Shown here one piece after another: positions 18,085 to 27,134 of a DNA stretch of 64,000 nt; within the stretch, counting starts at the first letter, position 1, and each line of letters starts with the position of its first letter. The DNA comes from Bacteroidota bacterium (lineage in GTDB: Bacteria; Bacteroidota; Bacteroidia; Bacteroidales; VadinHA17). The DNA lies in contig DRFJ01000049.1 of assembly GCA_011050615.1 (NCBI GenBank), positions 1 to 64,000 of the forward strand, given 5' to 3'. Both the position numbers and the translations under genes were made by a program. The notes beneath the pieces were generated by a model that saw only the letters and a program-made list of their open reading frames with translations, was not told the origin of the DNA and made no database searches.

Positions 18085-19359
18085 TCACACATCCTCACCG
18101 AAAGGATGTTCAATATCCTGTGTTAACATCCCTCCCAGCATCCTCGCCCCGTCGCCGGTAACAACAAAGCAGTCTTCAATCCTTATCCCGAACTCTCCAT
18201 AAATATAAATCCCCGGCTCATTGCTGAATGTCATCCCCGGCTTCAACACGAGGGGATTATCTTTTACAAGGTAAGGATACTCATGCACATCCATTCCTAT
18301 GCCATGTCCAAGCCTGTGGGCAAAATATTTGTAGCCCGGGCCAAAACCGGCATCCTCTATCACTTTTCTAGCCACACGGTCAATTTCGCCACAGGGGATA
18401 CCCGGTTTAACCGCCTTATGGGCTTCCTGCTGTGCTTTCAGGACAATATTGAAGACTTCCTTTTGCCTCTCACCCGGCTTTCCGAATACAATGGTGCGTG
18501 TTACATCACTCCTGAATCCTTCGATTGAACATCCACCATCAACAAGCACAATATCTCCTTCATGTAAATGCCTTACCTGGCTTGTACCATGAGGGAAGGC
18601 TGAAGTAAAACCAAAAAATGGGCCGCCACTTCCACCTGTTCCCATTTCGGAATGAGCAAATCTTATATGGTCTCCCAGCTCTTCCCTGGTCATTCCTTCC
18701 TGAAGCTTACTGAATCCGTATTTGTACGCTTTCTTTGTAATCATATTGGCCAGGTCCATATAAGCAAGTTCCTTTTCTGTTTTTATTGCCCTGACCATGT
18801 TTACTGCCATGCTCCCGTCAGGAAGGTCAGTCCCGAGCGATCGCTGGAAACCTTCAGATATGAAACTTCTAACCGAAGGGCCCATGGCTATCTTCCTCTT
18901 ATCAATACCCAGGTCATTCACTATGCCGGCAAGAAGGTCAAAGGGAGATTCATGCTCTTTCCACGTTCTTATCTCATGCCCTTCCGGGATTTGTTCCTTT
19001 GCTCTCTCAAGCTCAAAGTCAGGACATATCCAGACAGGCTCTTTCTTTATGTTTACTAGTGGCCCGAAGATCCTTTCACTCAGCCACCATGAGACATTAA
19101 AAAAGTATTTCAGGTTTGTGCTTCCTTCCAGGAATAAAGCATCTACACCTTCATTTATCATTGAATCGGCCAAACGGTTAAGCCTGGCTTCATAATCCTC
19201 CCCTGTAAGAGGCTCCACGCCTGCCATTTCATTTTTTAGATTGTGATCCGCTGTTTCACTTTCCTTATCAGCACATGATTGAAGGAAAGGAGAAACCAGG
19301 CCTGTTGCCGCTATCGTAAGGCCACCGATTTTTATAAACTCGCGCCGGGTATTTTTCAT
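18085..19359 (-). CDS. M24 family aminopeptidase (Xaa-Pro type), Tat-exported lipoprotein
   Basis: About 424 residues from the Met at 19359. The N-terminus has a twin-arginine motif (TRREFIKIGG) followed by a lipobox (FLQSC), so a folded enzyme is probably exported by Tat and lipid-anchored. The pita-bread catalytic domain has all five metal ligands: Asp in VDGG, Asp in RSDVTRT, His in GHGIGMDVHE, Glu in SNEPGIY and Glu in RIEDC. It should release N-terminal residues before proline from peptides outside the cytoplasm. A Met eight codons earlier is possible but would put the Tat motif unusually deep. Confidence 0.88.
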   Translation of the reverse strand: MKNTRREFIKIGGLTIAATGLVSPFLQSCADKESETADHNLKNEMAGVEPLTGEDYEARLNRLADSMINEGVDALFLEGSTNLKYFFNVSWWLSERIFGPLVNIKKEPVWICPDFELERAKEQIPEGHEIRTWKEHESPFDLLAGIVNDLGIDKRKIAMGPSVRSFISEGFQRSLGTDLPDGSMAVNMVRAIKTEKELAYMDLANMITKKAYKYGFSKLQEGMTREELGDHIRFAHSEMGTGGSGGPFFGFTSAFPHGTSQVRHLHEGDIVLVDGGCSIEGFRSDVTRTIVFGKPGERQKEVFNIVLKAQQEAHKAVKPGIPCGEIDRVARKVIEDAGFGPGYKYFAHRLGHGIGMDVHEYPYLVKDNPLVLKPGMTFSNEPGIYIYGEFGIRIEDCFVVTGDGARMLGGMLTQDIEHPFGEDV

Positions 19360-19458
19360 TTTATCAGGTTTTTGAAGTTCCATAAAGTTAGGCTATTCCT
19401 CATATTATAAAAATGTTTATCAGCAGGACAAGGAAATATGAAATGCGAAATGCGACAG

Positions 19459-19488
19459 TTTGCAGTATTCCGGAATAATGTATCTTAG
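19459..19488 (+). promoter_or_regulatory. Bacteroidota-like promoter for the sulfatase gene
   Basis: TTTG at 19459-19462, 18 bases, TATCTTAG at 19481-19488 (two mismatches to TAnnTTTG). Transcription would start near 19495, which rules out the upstream Met codons and supports the ATG at 19511. Confidence 0.45.
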
Positions 19489-19510
19489 CATTAAAAATGC
19501 ATCCGTAAAC

Positions 19511-21346
19511 ATGAAACTACTATCATCCTCCATCCTTAGCCTTAGCCTTATCCTTTTTTCGTGCTCTGCCAACAGGACCAATAATGACAGGCCCAATGTA
19601 ATTATAATTCTTACCGATGACCAGGGATCGCTTGATGTTAATACTTACGGTGCCACTGATCTTTTTACACCCAACCTTGACAGGCTTGCTTCTGAAGGAG
19701 TACGATTCTCACGGTTTTATTCAGGTTCTGCAGTATGCTCACCATCAAGGGCATGCATACTTACCGGAATGACCCCTCATTCAGCAGGTGTTCCCGGTAA
19801 TGTATCTTCAATACCCGGGAATGAGGGAATGCCTTCCTCTATGGTAACGATAGCAGAGATAATGAAAGGTGCCGGATATAAAACCGCCCATATAGGTAAA
19901 TGGCATCTCGGTTACTCAGAAGAAACAATGCCCCTGGCACAGGGATTTGATTACAGCTTCGGCCATATGGGTGGCTGCATAGACAATTATTCACATTTCT
20001 TTTACTGGAACGGGCCAAACCGGCACGATCTATGGGAGAACGGTAAGGAGATATTCATGGACGGTGAATTTTTCCCCGATCTCATGTATGAGAAGGCTGA
20101 AAATTTCATAATCAAAAACAGTAATAATCCATTTTTTCTCTATTATGCCATCAATGTGCCCCATTATCCTCTTCAGCCTTCTGAAAAATGGCGCAGGAAA
20201 TATGAAGGCATGGAAATGCCCAGGCGGGATTACGCAGCCTTCCTTTCAACGGCCGATGAGAATATAGGTAAATTGATCAGTCTGCTTGATAAACTTGAGA
20301 TAAGGGATAAAACAGTAATAATCTTTTTATCCGATCACGGGCACTCCTATGAAACACGGACATTCGGCGGGGGTGGCAGCGCAGGACCTTTCAGGGGAGG
20401 TAAAACATCATTATTTGAAGGAGGTATCAGGGTGCCTGCAATAATAAGCTGGCCGGGCAAAGTGCCTGAAGGTCTAATAAGAAAGCAGATATGCCACAGC
20501 GCCGACCTTCTGCCAACTATTGCAGCATTATGTAATATCGACAGCCTTCCCGGGGGACTTGAAGGCATGGACATAAGTAAGGTTATTATTGATAATCAAA
20601 GCCTTGATGACAGAACTCTTTACTGGAAACTTGGCAGTCAGTGGGCGGTAATAAAGGATAATTGGAAACTTATAGGCCTGCCGGTAGATCCCTCAGGTAA
20701 AATTCCACTTGATAAAACCAGAGACAGACTCTTCCTTGTAAACCTTGACGAAGATTCAACAGAATCAAAAAATATAGCCGGGGAATACCCCGATATAATG
20801 AAACAAATGACCGGTGAATACCTCGAATGGATACATGCATCAGAAGAAGACATACCTGTTGATATTGAACTTAATAATTCTGCCATGGGGGCAGAAATAA
20901 GCCTTGCTTCAGAACCGGATACAAGATATTTTGGAGGCGGAGCACCAGGCCTGGTGGACAACGTTGCAGGATCACGTTCATTTAATGACGGATGCTGGCT
21001 GGGTTTTGAAGGGGATGATCTCGAAGCCTTGATTGACCTTGGAGAAATCAGGATGGTAAATTCCGTGAAAATAAGGTTCCTGAACAACCCCGGAAGCTGG
21101 ATATTCGGACCGGAATTTGTTGATATAAGATCTTCCGTCGACGGGAAAAATTTTACTGGGCATGTGAGGCTCGAAGGCCCTTTCGGTCCTGATAAAACGC
21201 TTAATATACAAAGTGTCGTAACAAGTATAGAGAAGGAAGTCAGATACCTTAAAATATTTGCGGCAAATATTGGGGAAAATCCCGTATGGCATACCGAGCC
21301 CGGTGGCAAAGCCTGGCTGTTCTGCGACGAAATCATTATCAAGTAG
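19511..21346 (+). CDS. S1-family sulfatase with C-terminal discoidin-like domain, lipoprotein
   Basis: 611 residues from the Met at 19511, which begins a lipoprotein signal peptide (LILFSC, Cys18). The catalytic domain opens PNVIIILTDDQG with the calcium-binding Asp pair, and has CSPSR (Cys76), the formylglycine consensus C-x-P-S-R, plus GKWHLG. About 150 residues after the sulfatase core form a beta-rich F5/8-type (discoidin) module that is likely to bind carbohydrate. The enzyme would remove sulfate from glycans at the cell surface and needs an anaerobic or aerobic formylglycine-generating enzyme, not seen here. It leads the block with GH92 and a second sulfatase. Confidence 0.92.
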   Translation: MKLLSSSILSLSLILFSCSANRTNNDRPNVIIILTDDQGSLDVNTYGATDLFTPNLDRLASEGVRFSRFYSGSAVCSPSRACILTGMTPHSAGVPGNVSSIPGNEGMPSSMVTIAEIMKGAGYKTAHIGKWHLGYSEETMPLAQGFDYSFGHMGGCIDNYSHFFYWNGPNRHDLWENGKEIFMDGEFFPDLMYEKAENFIIKNSNNPFFLYYAINVPHYPLQPSEKWRRKYEGMEMPRRDYAAFLSTADENIGKLISLLDKLEIRDKTVIIFLSDHGHSYETRTFGGGGSAGPFRGGKTSLFEGGIRVPAIISWPGKVPEGLIRKQICHSADLLPTIAALCNIDSLPGGLEGMDISKVIIDNQSLDDRTLYWKLGSQWAVIKDNWKLIGLPVDPSGKIPLDKTRDRLFLVNLDEDSTESKNIAGEYPDIMKQMTGEYLEWIHASEEDIPVDIELNNSAMGAEISLASEPDTRYFGGGAPGLVDNVAGSRSFNDGCWLGFEGDDLEALIDLGEIRMVNSVKIRFLNNPGSWIFGPEFVDIRSSVDGKNFTGHVRLEGPFGPDKTLNIQSVVTSIEKEVRYLKIFAANIGENPVWHTEPGGKAWLFCDEIIIK

Positions 21347-21466
21347 CTACTGTAATCAGGAGTAGTGGCATATGTTCAATCTTAAACGGTAGTACACAAG
21401 TTAGGTGATTGGAATTATTTCTTTAATCAGCTTTTCTTTGTATTTTTAAATCAAAAATCAACTGAT

Positions 21467-21781
21467 ATGATAACAACAAACACCCCAACAATTCCCGGAA
21501 GGGAAATAACAGAAATACTGGGAATTGCACGTGGAAGCACGGTAAGGGCCCGTCACCTCGGCAGGGATATTTTCGCAGGACTGAAAAACCTTGTCGGCGG
21601 GGAGATACATGAATATACAGAGCTACAGGCTGAGGCAAGGGAACAGTCCCTGCAAAGAATGATACAGGATGCTGAAAAAATGGGTGCCGATGCAATTGTA
21701 AACGTAAGGATGCATACATCAATGATAATGCAGGGATGCTCGGAAATACTGGTCTATGGCACAGCTGTAAAGCTTAAATAA
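21467..21781 (+). CDS. YbjQ/UPF0145-type heavy-metal-binding-domain protein
   Basis: 104 residues covering the whole YbjQ (DUF74) fold: ITEILGIARGSTVRARHLGRDI, then a helix with AREQSLQRMIQDAEKMGADAIVNVR and the closing strand ILVYGTAVKL. Family members form small pentameric rings; a heavy-metal role is only suggested by resemblance. It is followed after 8 bases by a tiny membrane protein. Confidence 0.9.
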   Translation: MITTNTPTIPGREITEILGIARGSTVRARHLGRDIFAGLKNLVGGEIHEYTELQAEAREQSLQRMIQDAEKMGADAIVNVRMHTSMIMQGCSEILVYGTAVKLK

Positions 21782-21789
21782 TACGTAAA

Positions 21790-21924
21790 ATGAGATTCCT
21801 GATTGGATTTTTTATAGTTCTTGCAATCGCGTTTGCAGTATATATACTGGTAAAAATCCTTCTCGTTATTGCCAGACGGATTGAGGATAAAGACAGGGAA
21901 GATTTCGAGAAAAGAAAATATTAG
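21790..21924 (+). CDS. 44-residue single-pass membrane protein
   Basis: ATG at 21790 to TAG at 21922-21924. The product has one hydrophobic helix of about 25 residues (FLIGFFIVLAIAFAVYILVK and beyond) followed by a charged tail (RRIEDKDRED, EKRKY). It starts 8 bases after the YbjQ gene stops and stays open to the last codon, so it is probably a real gene cotranscribed with it. I do not recognise it. It might pair with the ring-forming YbjQ protein at the membrane. Confidence 0.5.
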   Translation: MRFLIGFFIVLAIAFAVYILVKILLVIARRIEDKDREDFEKRKY

Positions 21925-21952
21925 AACATCTATTACTTAAAATAAAATAGAG

Positions 21953-23188
21953 ATGAAAAATGCCGGCATTTGTTTGATAATGGCATTTATTGTTGCTTTT
22001 TTTGCCTGTAAAGAATACCCTGAGAGAAATAAAGCAAGTATGAAAACAAGGAATAATCTCTACTTCCATGACAGGGAATTACTGGAAAACCATATTGAAA
22101 TATTAGAATTAAAAAAAGGTGAAAGTGCCCTGATAATAGTCCCTGCCTGGCAGGGCCGGGTTATGACCAGCACCTGCGAAGGTGATAATGGATTATCTTT
22201 TGGATGGATTAACCATGAACTTATAAGTTCAGGTAACAAACTTAAACATATGAATCCATACGGCGGTGAAGAAAGACTGTGGCTCGGACCCGAAGGTGGT
22301 CAGTATGCCCTGTTTTTCAAAACGGGTGATCCCTTTGAGTATGAATACTGGCAAACCCCTCCTGTAATGGATACCGAAAGCTTTGAACCGGAAGGGAGAA
22401 CAGATACAAAAGCCTTATTCTCAAAAAAAGGAAAACTCACAAATTATTCCGGTACCGTGTTTGACTTTAGAATCACCAGGATTATACACCTGCTTGATCC
22501 GGGTGAGATTGAAGCTCTGGCAAATGCAGGATTAACAGATGTACAGGCAGTTGCCTACAAATCGGATAATATTATTGAAAATACCGGCACGAACAGCTGG
22601 ACAAAAGATAAGGGCCTTCCATCCATATGGATGCTCGGCATGTTTAAACCCTCGCCTTCTGCTGTAGTGTTAATACCGGTGATAGAAGGAAAAATTGATG
22701 AATACGGGCCCGTGGTCAATGATAACTATTTTGGCAGCATCCCGGGAGACAGGCTAAAAATAAAAGATAATATTATCTATTTTAAAGCCGACGGTAAAGA
22801 AAGAGGTAAAATAGGAATCCCGCCAATGAGATCAAAAGGCATTATGGGTAGCTATGACCCTGAAAATAAGGCTCTGACTCTGCTTTTGACCGACATCCCG
22901 GACCAGGGATCCGTATTTGTCAATTCAGCCTGGAAATTCCAGGATGAGCCCTATTCGGGTGATGCACTCAATTCGTACAATGACGGCCCGCTGGATGATG
23001 GTTCCGTTATGGGTCCCTTTTACGAACTTGAAACCTCATCCCCTGCACTTTCGTTGAGGCCGGGGGAAAAATATAAGCATAGTCAGACAACAATTCATCT
23101 CAGGGGTCAGGAAGAACAATTGGATGCAATTTGTGAGAAAGTATTTGGCATAAGCCTTGAAAACATAAAAACCATCTTCCAGTACTGA
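21953..23188 (+). CDS. DUF6786-like lipoprotein, likely carbohydrate-active beta-sandwich
   Basis: 411 residues with a lipoprotein signal (AFFACKEY). The body is rich in Gly and aromatic residues: LWLGPEGGQYALFF, WQTPPVMDT, GLPSIWMLGMFKPSP and VGD-like turns, as in aldose-epimerase-like or galactose-mutarotase folds. It matches, from memory, the DUF6786 family of Bacteroidota lipoproteins found in glycan-use loci. It lies between a sulfatase and GH92, which supports a role in glycan processing or binding. No catalytic residues can be assigned. Confidence 0.65.
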   Translation: MKNAGICLIMAFIVAFFACKEYPERNKASMKTRNNLYFHDRELLENHIEILELKKGESALIIVPAWQGRVMTSTCEGDNGLSFGWINHELISSGNKLKHMNPYGGEERLWLGPEGGQYALFFKTGDPFEYEYWQTPPVMDTESFEPEGRTDTKALFSKKGKLTNYSGTVFDFRITRIIHLLDPGEIEALANAGLTDVQAVAYKSDNIIENTGTNSWTKDKGLPSIWMLGMFKPSPSAVVLIPVIEGKIDEYGPVVNDNYFGSIPGDRLKIKDNIIYFKADGKERGKIGIPPMRSKGIMGSYDPENKALTLLLTDIPDQGSVFVNSAWKFQDEPYSGDALNSYNDGPLDDGSVMGPFYELETSSPALSLRPGEKYKHSQTTIHLRGQEEQLDAICEKVFGISLENIKTIFQY

Positions 23189-23237
23189 TTAGATGCCTTA
23201 CGGGATAACTATTAAGTGGAGAGCACTATAAAAACAT

Positions 23238-25529
23238 TTGTTAATGTTCATAAAGAAAATTATTCTACTGCCGGCATTGATCCTGATATCTATTGTTTCT
23301 GTTGCTCAGGATCATAATTATATACAATATGTAAACCCCTTCATTGGAACACAGAGGATGGGGCACACATATCCCGGTGCCACAGTTCCTTTCGGGATGG
23401 TGCAGCTCAGTCCTGATACTGATACCATACCATATGAAGACAATGGGGAATACAACCGGAAAGTTTATGAATACTGTGCAGGTTACCAGTACGAAGACCC
23501 TACTATTGTAGGCTTCAGCCATACACATTTCAGCGGAACCGGACATTCCGACCTGGGTGACATACTGATCATGCCGACCCACGGGATGCTCCTCCTCAAC
23601 CCGGGTACGGAGTCAGGACCGGACAAAGGCTACCGCTCACGCTACTCTCATGACCGGGAATATGCTGAGCCTAACTACTACAGTGTTGATTTGCTCGATT
23701 ATGATATCAGGGCTGAACTCACAACCAGCACCAGGGTGGGCTTTCACCGGTATACCTTCCCCAACGCAGATCAGGCTCATATAATCCTTGATATGATGCA
23801 TGGTATCTATAATTATGATGATAAAAATGTCTGGACTTTTATAAGGGTGGAAAATGATACCCTGGTGACGGGTTACAGGCAGACAAACGGATGGGCCCGT
23901 ACGCGTACAGTATATTTTGCCATGTCTTTCAGCAAGCCTTTCAAATCATACGGTCATGAGAAACAGGATAACTATGTCTATAAGGGCTTCTATAAAAAAT
24001 TCAACGAAAAGGAGAATTTCCCGGAGATGGCGGGAAGGCAGCTAAGGGCATATTTTAATTTTGACGTTGAAGCGGGTGAAAAGATAATGATAAAAGTGGC
24101 ACTGTCGCCGGTAAGCACAGAAGGGGCAATTAACAATATGGTGGAGGAAATACCTCACTGGGATTTTGAAAAGACAAAAAGAGCAGGACAGGAATTATGG
24201 AATGACGAACTGTCAAAAATCAGGATTGAAACGACAAGACCTGATGATAAGATTGTTTTCTATACTGCTCTTTACCATACCTTCTTGAGTCCCATTGTCT
24301 ATATGGATGTAGATGGAAGGTACAGGGGCATAGACCAGCACATTCACCAGGCAGAAGGCTTTACCAATTATACAATATTTTCACTATGGGACACCTACAG
24401 GGCCCTCCACCCCTTCTTCAATATTGTCCGGCCCTCCGGGAGCAGGGACATGGTCGAATCAATGCTTACCCACTTCGATCAGAGTGTGCATCCCATGCTG
24501 CCTGTATGGTCGCATTATGCAAATGAGAACTGGTGTATGATTGGTTATCATAGCGTTTCTGTGATAGCTGATGCCATAGCCAAGGGGGTCTGGACAGGTG
24601 ATATTGACAGGGCCCTGGATGCTTGCGTGAGAACAGCGTCATATGGAAAATACGACGGCCTGGAATATTATATGGAAAAGGAATATGTGCCGGAGGACAA
24701 GAACGACTATTCTGTCAGTAAGACCCTTGAGTATGCCTATGATGACTGGTGCATACAGAAGATAGCAGATAAAGCCGGGAATGAAGCTATTGCTAATTTA
24801 TTCTCCCGGAGAGCGGCATCGTACCGGAATGTATATAATCCGGAAAGCGGCTTTATGCATCCCAGGCTGTCAGACGGCACTTTCAGGGAAGAATTTGATC
24901 CGCTCAACACTTACGGCCAGGGCTTTATTGAGGGCAATGCCTGGAACTATGGACTATATGTACCACATGATATACCTGAAATGATTAAAATGATGGGGGG
25001 AAAAGCCCGCTTTGCAGCAATGCTGGACTCACTGTTTAAAGCAGAGCTGGGTGATGAACATATTGAACATAACGAGGATATAACAAGGGATGGTATAATT
25101 GGAATGTATGTGCACGGCAATGAGCCGGGACATCATATACCCTATCTGTACAACTGGACGGACAAGCCGGGGAAAACACAGGAACGTGTCAGGATGATAA
25201 TGGAAACCATGTATTCGAATGAAACAAACGGACTGTGTGGCAATGACGACTGCGGTCAGATGTCGGCATGGTATATATTCAGTGCACTTGGCTTCTATCC
25301 GGTCTGCCCCGGGAGCGATCAGTATTCACTGGGCAGCCCGCTGGTGAAAGAAGCTGAAGTTCTACTGGAAAATGGTGAAACGTTTAAGATCAGAACCGTA
25401 AACCAGTCTGAAGAAAATGTTTATGTCGGTAAAGTCACCCTGAACGGTAAAAAGCTAAAGCGTCTTTACATCACTCATTCGGAAATAATATCAGGTGGCG
25501 AAATGGTATATTATATGAAGGAAAGATAG
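23238..25529 (+). CDS. GH92 family glycoside hydrolase (exo-alpha-mannosidase)
   Basis: 763 residues, a common GH92 length, with a signal peptide (ends IVSVAQ). It begins YVNPFIGTQRMGHTYPGATV and PFGMVQLSPDT, the family signature, and near the C-terminus has HGNEPGHHIPYLYNWTD and GLCGNDDCGQMSAWY, where the conserved acidic residues of the calcium-dependent inverting mechanism lie. GH92 enzymes remove alpha-linked mannose (mostly 1,2, also 1,3, 1,4 or 1,6) from N-glycans or mannan in the periplasm. The linkage cannot be read. The sulfatases on both sides suggest a sulfated mannose-containing substrate. Confidence 0.95.
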   Translation: MLMFIKKIILLPALILISIVSVAQDHNYIQYVNPFIGTQRMGHTYPGATVPFGMVQLSPDTDTIPYEDNGEYNRKVYEYCAGYQYEDPTIVGFSHTHFSGTGHSDLGDILIMPTHGMLLLNPGTESGPDKGYRSRYSHDREYAEPNYYSVDLLDYDIRAELTTSTRVGFHRYTFPNADQAHIILDMMHGIYNYDDKNVWTFIRVENDTLVTGYRQTNGWARTRTVYFAMSFSKPFKSYGHEKQDNYVYKGFYKKFNEKENFPEMAGRQLRAYFNFDVEAGEKIMIKVALSPVSTEGAINNMVEEIPHWDFEKTKRAGQELWNDELSKIRIETTRPDDKIVFYTALYHTFLSPIVYMDVDGRYRGIDQHIHQAEGFTNYTIFSLWDTYRALHPFFNIVRPSGSRDMVESMLTHFDQSVHPMLPVWSHYANENWCMIGYHSVSVIADAIAKGVWTGDIDRALDACVRTASYGKYDGLEYYMEKEYVPEDKNDYSVSKTLEYAYDDWCIQKIADKAGNEAIANLFSRRAASYRNVYNPESGFMHPRLSDGTFREEFDPLNTYGQGFIEGNAWNYGLYVPHDIPEMIKMMGGKARFAAMLDSLFKAELGDEHIEHNEDITRDGIIGMYVHGNEPGHHIPYLYNWTDKPGKTQERVRMIMETMYSNETNGLCGNDDCGQMSAWYIFSALGFYPVCPGSDQYSLGSPLVKEAEVLLENGETFKIRTVNQSEENVYVGKVTLNGKKLKRLYITHSEIISGGEMVYYMKER

Positions 25530-25573
25530 AATTTATCTTTATCCCGGGAGTTCAGCATTTCGCATCTCATCTC

Positions 25574-27109
25574 TCACCTGTCTCCCAGCGCCTTAATTTT
25601 GAACCTGTCCAGTTCCGCCGGCACATGGGCTGCTTTCATTATGGAATCCATCCCGGCTACAATTCCAGGGTAATCAGCGGCAATATTATCAGACTCTGCA
25701 GGGTCGGTTTCAAGGTTGTACAATTCAATCTCCATATTGCCATTGAAAATATTTTTACGCAAGGCCTTCCATTTACCCATCCTGACAGCCTGCTGTCCCT
25801 GGTAAGCCGGGAATTCCCAGTAAAGGTAATCATGTTCCTCCTGTTCATCCTTTCCCGTCAGGACCGGGAGAAAGCTTATTCCGTCAATATCATCGGGTAC
25901 TTCAGCACCGGAAATAGCTGCCACGGTTGGCAGCACATCCCAGAAAGCTGATATATGGTCAGTAACAGAACCGGGTCTTACTTTCCCGGGCCAGCTGGCA
26001 ATCATTGGAACCCTTATGCCACCTTCATAAACACGGCCTTTCACACGGCCGGCATCTTCACTGAAGGGCCCGGCGCTGTTGAACCAGGGTGAATCAGTGC
26101 CTCCTGTATAGGAAGGTCCGTTATCGCTGGTGAATATTACCAGGGTATTATCATATATTCCAAGGTCCTTGAGCTCTTGTATGAGTAATCCAACCTGCTC
26201 ATCAAGATAGGATACCATACCGGCATATGCAGCATGGGGATATCGTTGAGGAAAGTAACCCGCATTGCCGGTGTAAGGCTCTTCGTCACCGAATTTTTCA
26301 ACGTAGTAATCCACCCATTCCGGTGGTGCCTGCAAAGCAAGGTGGGGTATCGGTGTGGCCCAGTAGAGAAAGAAAGGCTTATCCTTATTCTCTCTTATGA
26401 AATTTGTAATTTCCTCAAACATCAGATCCGGTGAGTACACATCCAGCCAGAAATCTCTGTAACCTGACTCATCATAGGGATCGGCTCCTTCCGGTAATCC
26501 TGTATGTGGAGGTATTGTATCATTTCCCGTAAGAACCCTTTCCGTATTTTTCCACAGGTGAACAGGATTATAGGTATGAGCCTGTCGCTGGCAGTTATAA
26601 CCAAAAAAGAAGTCAAAACCCTGTTTATTCGGTATTCCACTGCTTCCCGGAGCACCGAGTCCCCACTTCCCAACTATGGCCGTCTTATATCCGGCCGCCT
26701 GCAACAGTTTCCCTATGGTTACCGTAGTCTCAGGCATGGGATATTGTCCTTCAAGCCCAGGATTCCTGATCATCTCCCTGTAGTCCCAGACATTACCCCT
26801 TTCAGACCATTCATGGTTTCCTCTAATAAAAGCATGACCGGAATGTTTCCCCGTAAGAAGCACGCACCGGGATGGAGCACATACGGGAGAACCTGAATAA
26901 TGCTGTGTAAATATAATCCCCGATTCTGCCAGCTTGTCGATTGCAGGTGTTTCTATTTTCTCCTGCCCGTAGCAGCCCAGCTCACCATAACCCAGGTCAT
27001 CAGCCAGGATATAGATTATGTTGGGTTTGGAGGGTTCTGTACTGTCGTTCCTGCATGATAATATTACAAGAGCAAACAGAATTATTACAATAAATGAAAG
27101 ATACTTCAT
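25574..27109 (-). CDS. S1-family arylsulfatase, lipoprotein
   Basis: 511 residues with a lipoprotein signal (LVILSC, Cys19). Sulfatase features: ADDLGYGELGCYG, formylglycine site CAPSR at Cys77, GKWGLG and the C-terminal EGGIRVP. It differs from the other sulfatase here (no discoidin module) and may attack a different sulfate position. It faces the GH92 gene tail to tail with 44 bases between and lies 25 bases downstream of the M3 peptidase gene on the same strand. Confidence 0.93.
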   Translation of the reverse strand: MKYLSFIVIILFALVILSCRNDSTEPSKPNIIYILADDLGYGELGCYGQEKIETPAIDKLAESGIIFTQHYSGSPVCAPSRCVLLTGKHSGHAFIRGNHEWSERGNVWDYREMIRNPGLEGQYPMPETTVTIGKLLQAAGYKTAIVGKWGLGAPGSSGIPNKQGFDFFFGYNCQRQAHTYNPVHLWKNTERVLTGNDTIPPHTGLPEGADPYDESGYRDFWLDVYSPDLMFEEITNFIRENKDKPFFLYWATPIPHLALQAPPEWVDYYVEKFGDEEPYTGNAGYFPQRYPHAAYAGMVSYLDEQVGLLIQELKDLGIYDNTLVIFTSDNGPSYTGGTDSPWFNSAGPFSEDAGRVKGRVYEGGIRVPMIASWPGKVRPGSVTDHISAFWDVLPTVAAISGAEVPDDIDGISFLPVLTGKDEQEEHDYLYWEFPAYQGQQAVRMGKWKALRKNIFNGNMEIELYNLETDPAESDNIAADYPGIVAGMDSIMKAAHVPAELDRFKIKALGDR

Positions 27110-27134
27110 ACGCTCCCTGTTTGAAATTGGGATC

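Noticed and set aside
18085-19383. Longer start of the M24 peptidase at 19383
   Set aside because: It would place the twin-arginine motif eight residues deeper with no family support; the Met at 19359 fits better.
20638-21342. Long minus-strand open frame of 234 codons inside the sulfatase gene
   Set aside because: Composition is Ser/Pro-rich as expected of an antisense shadow of the real gene; no signal or motif.
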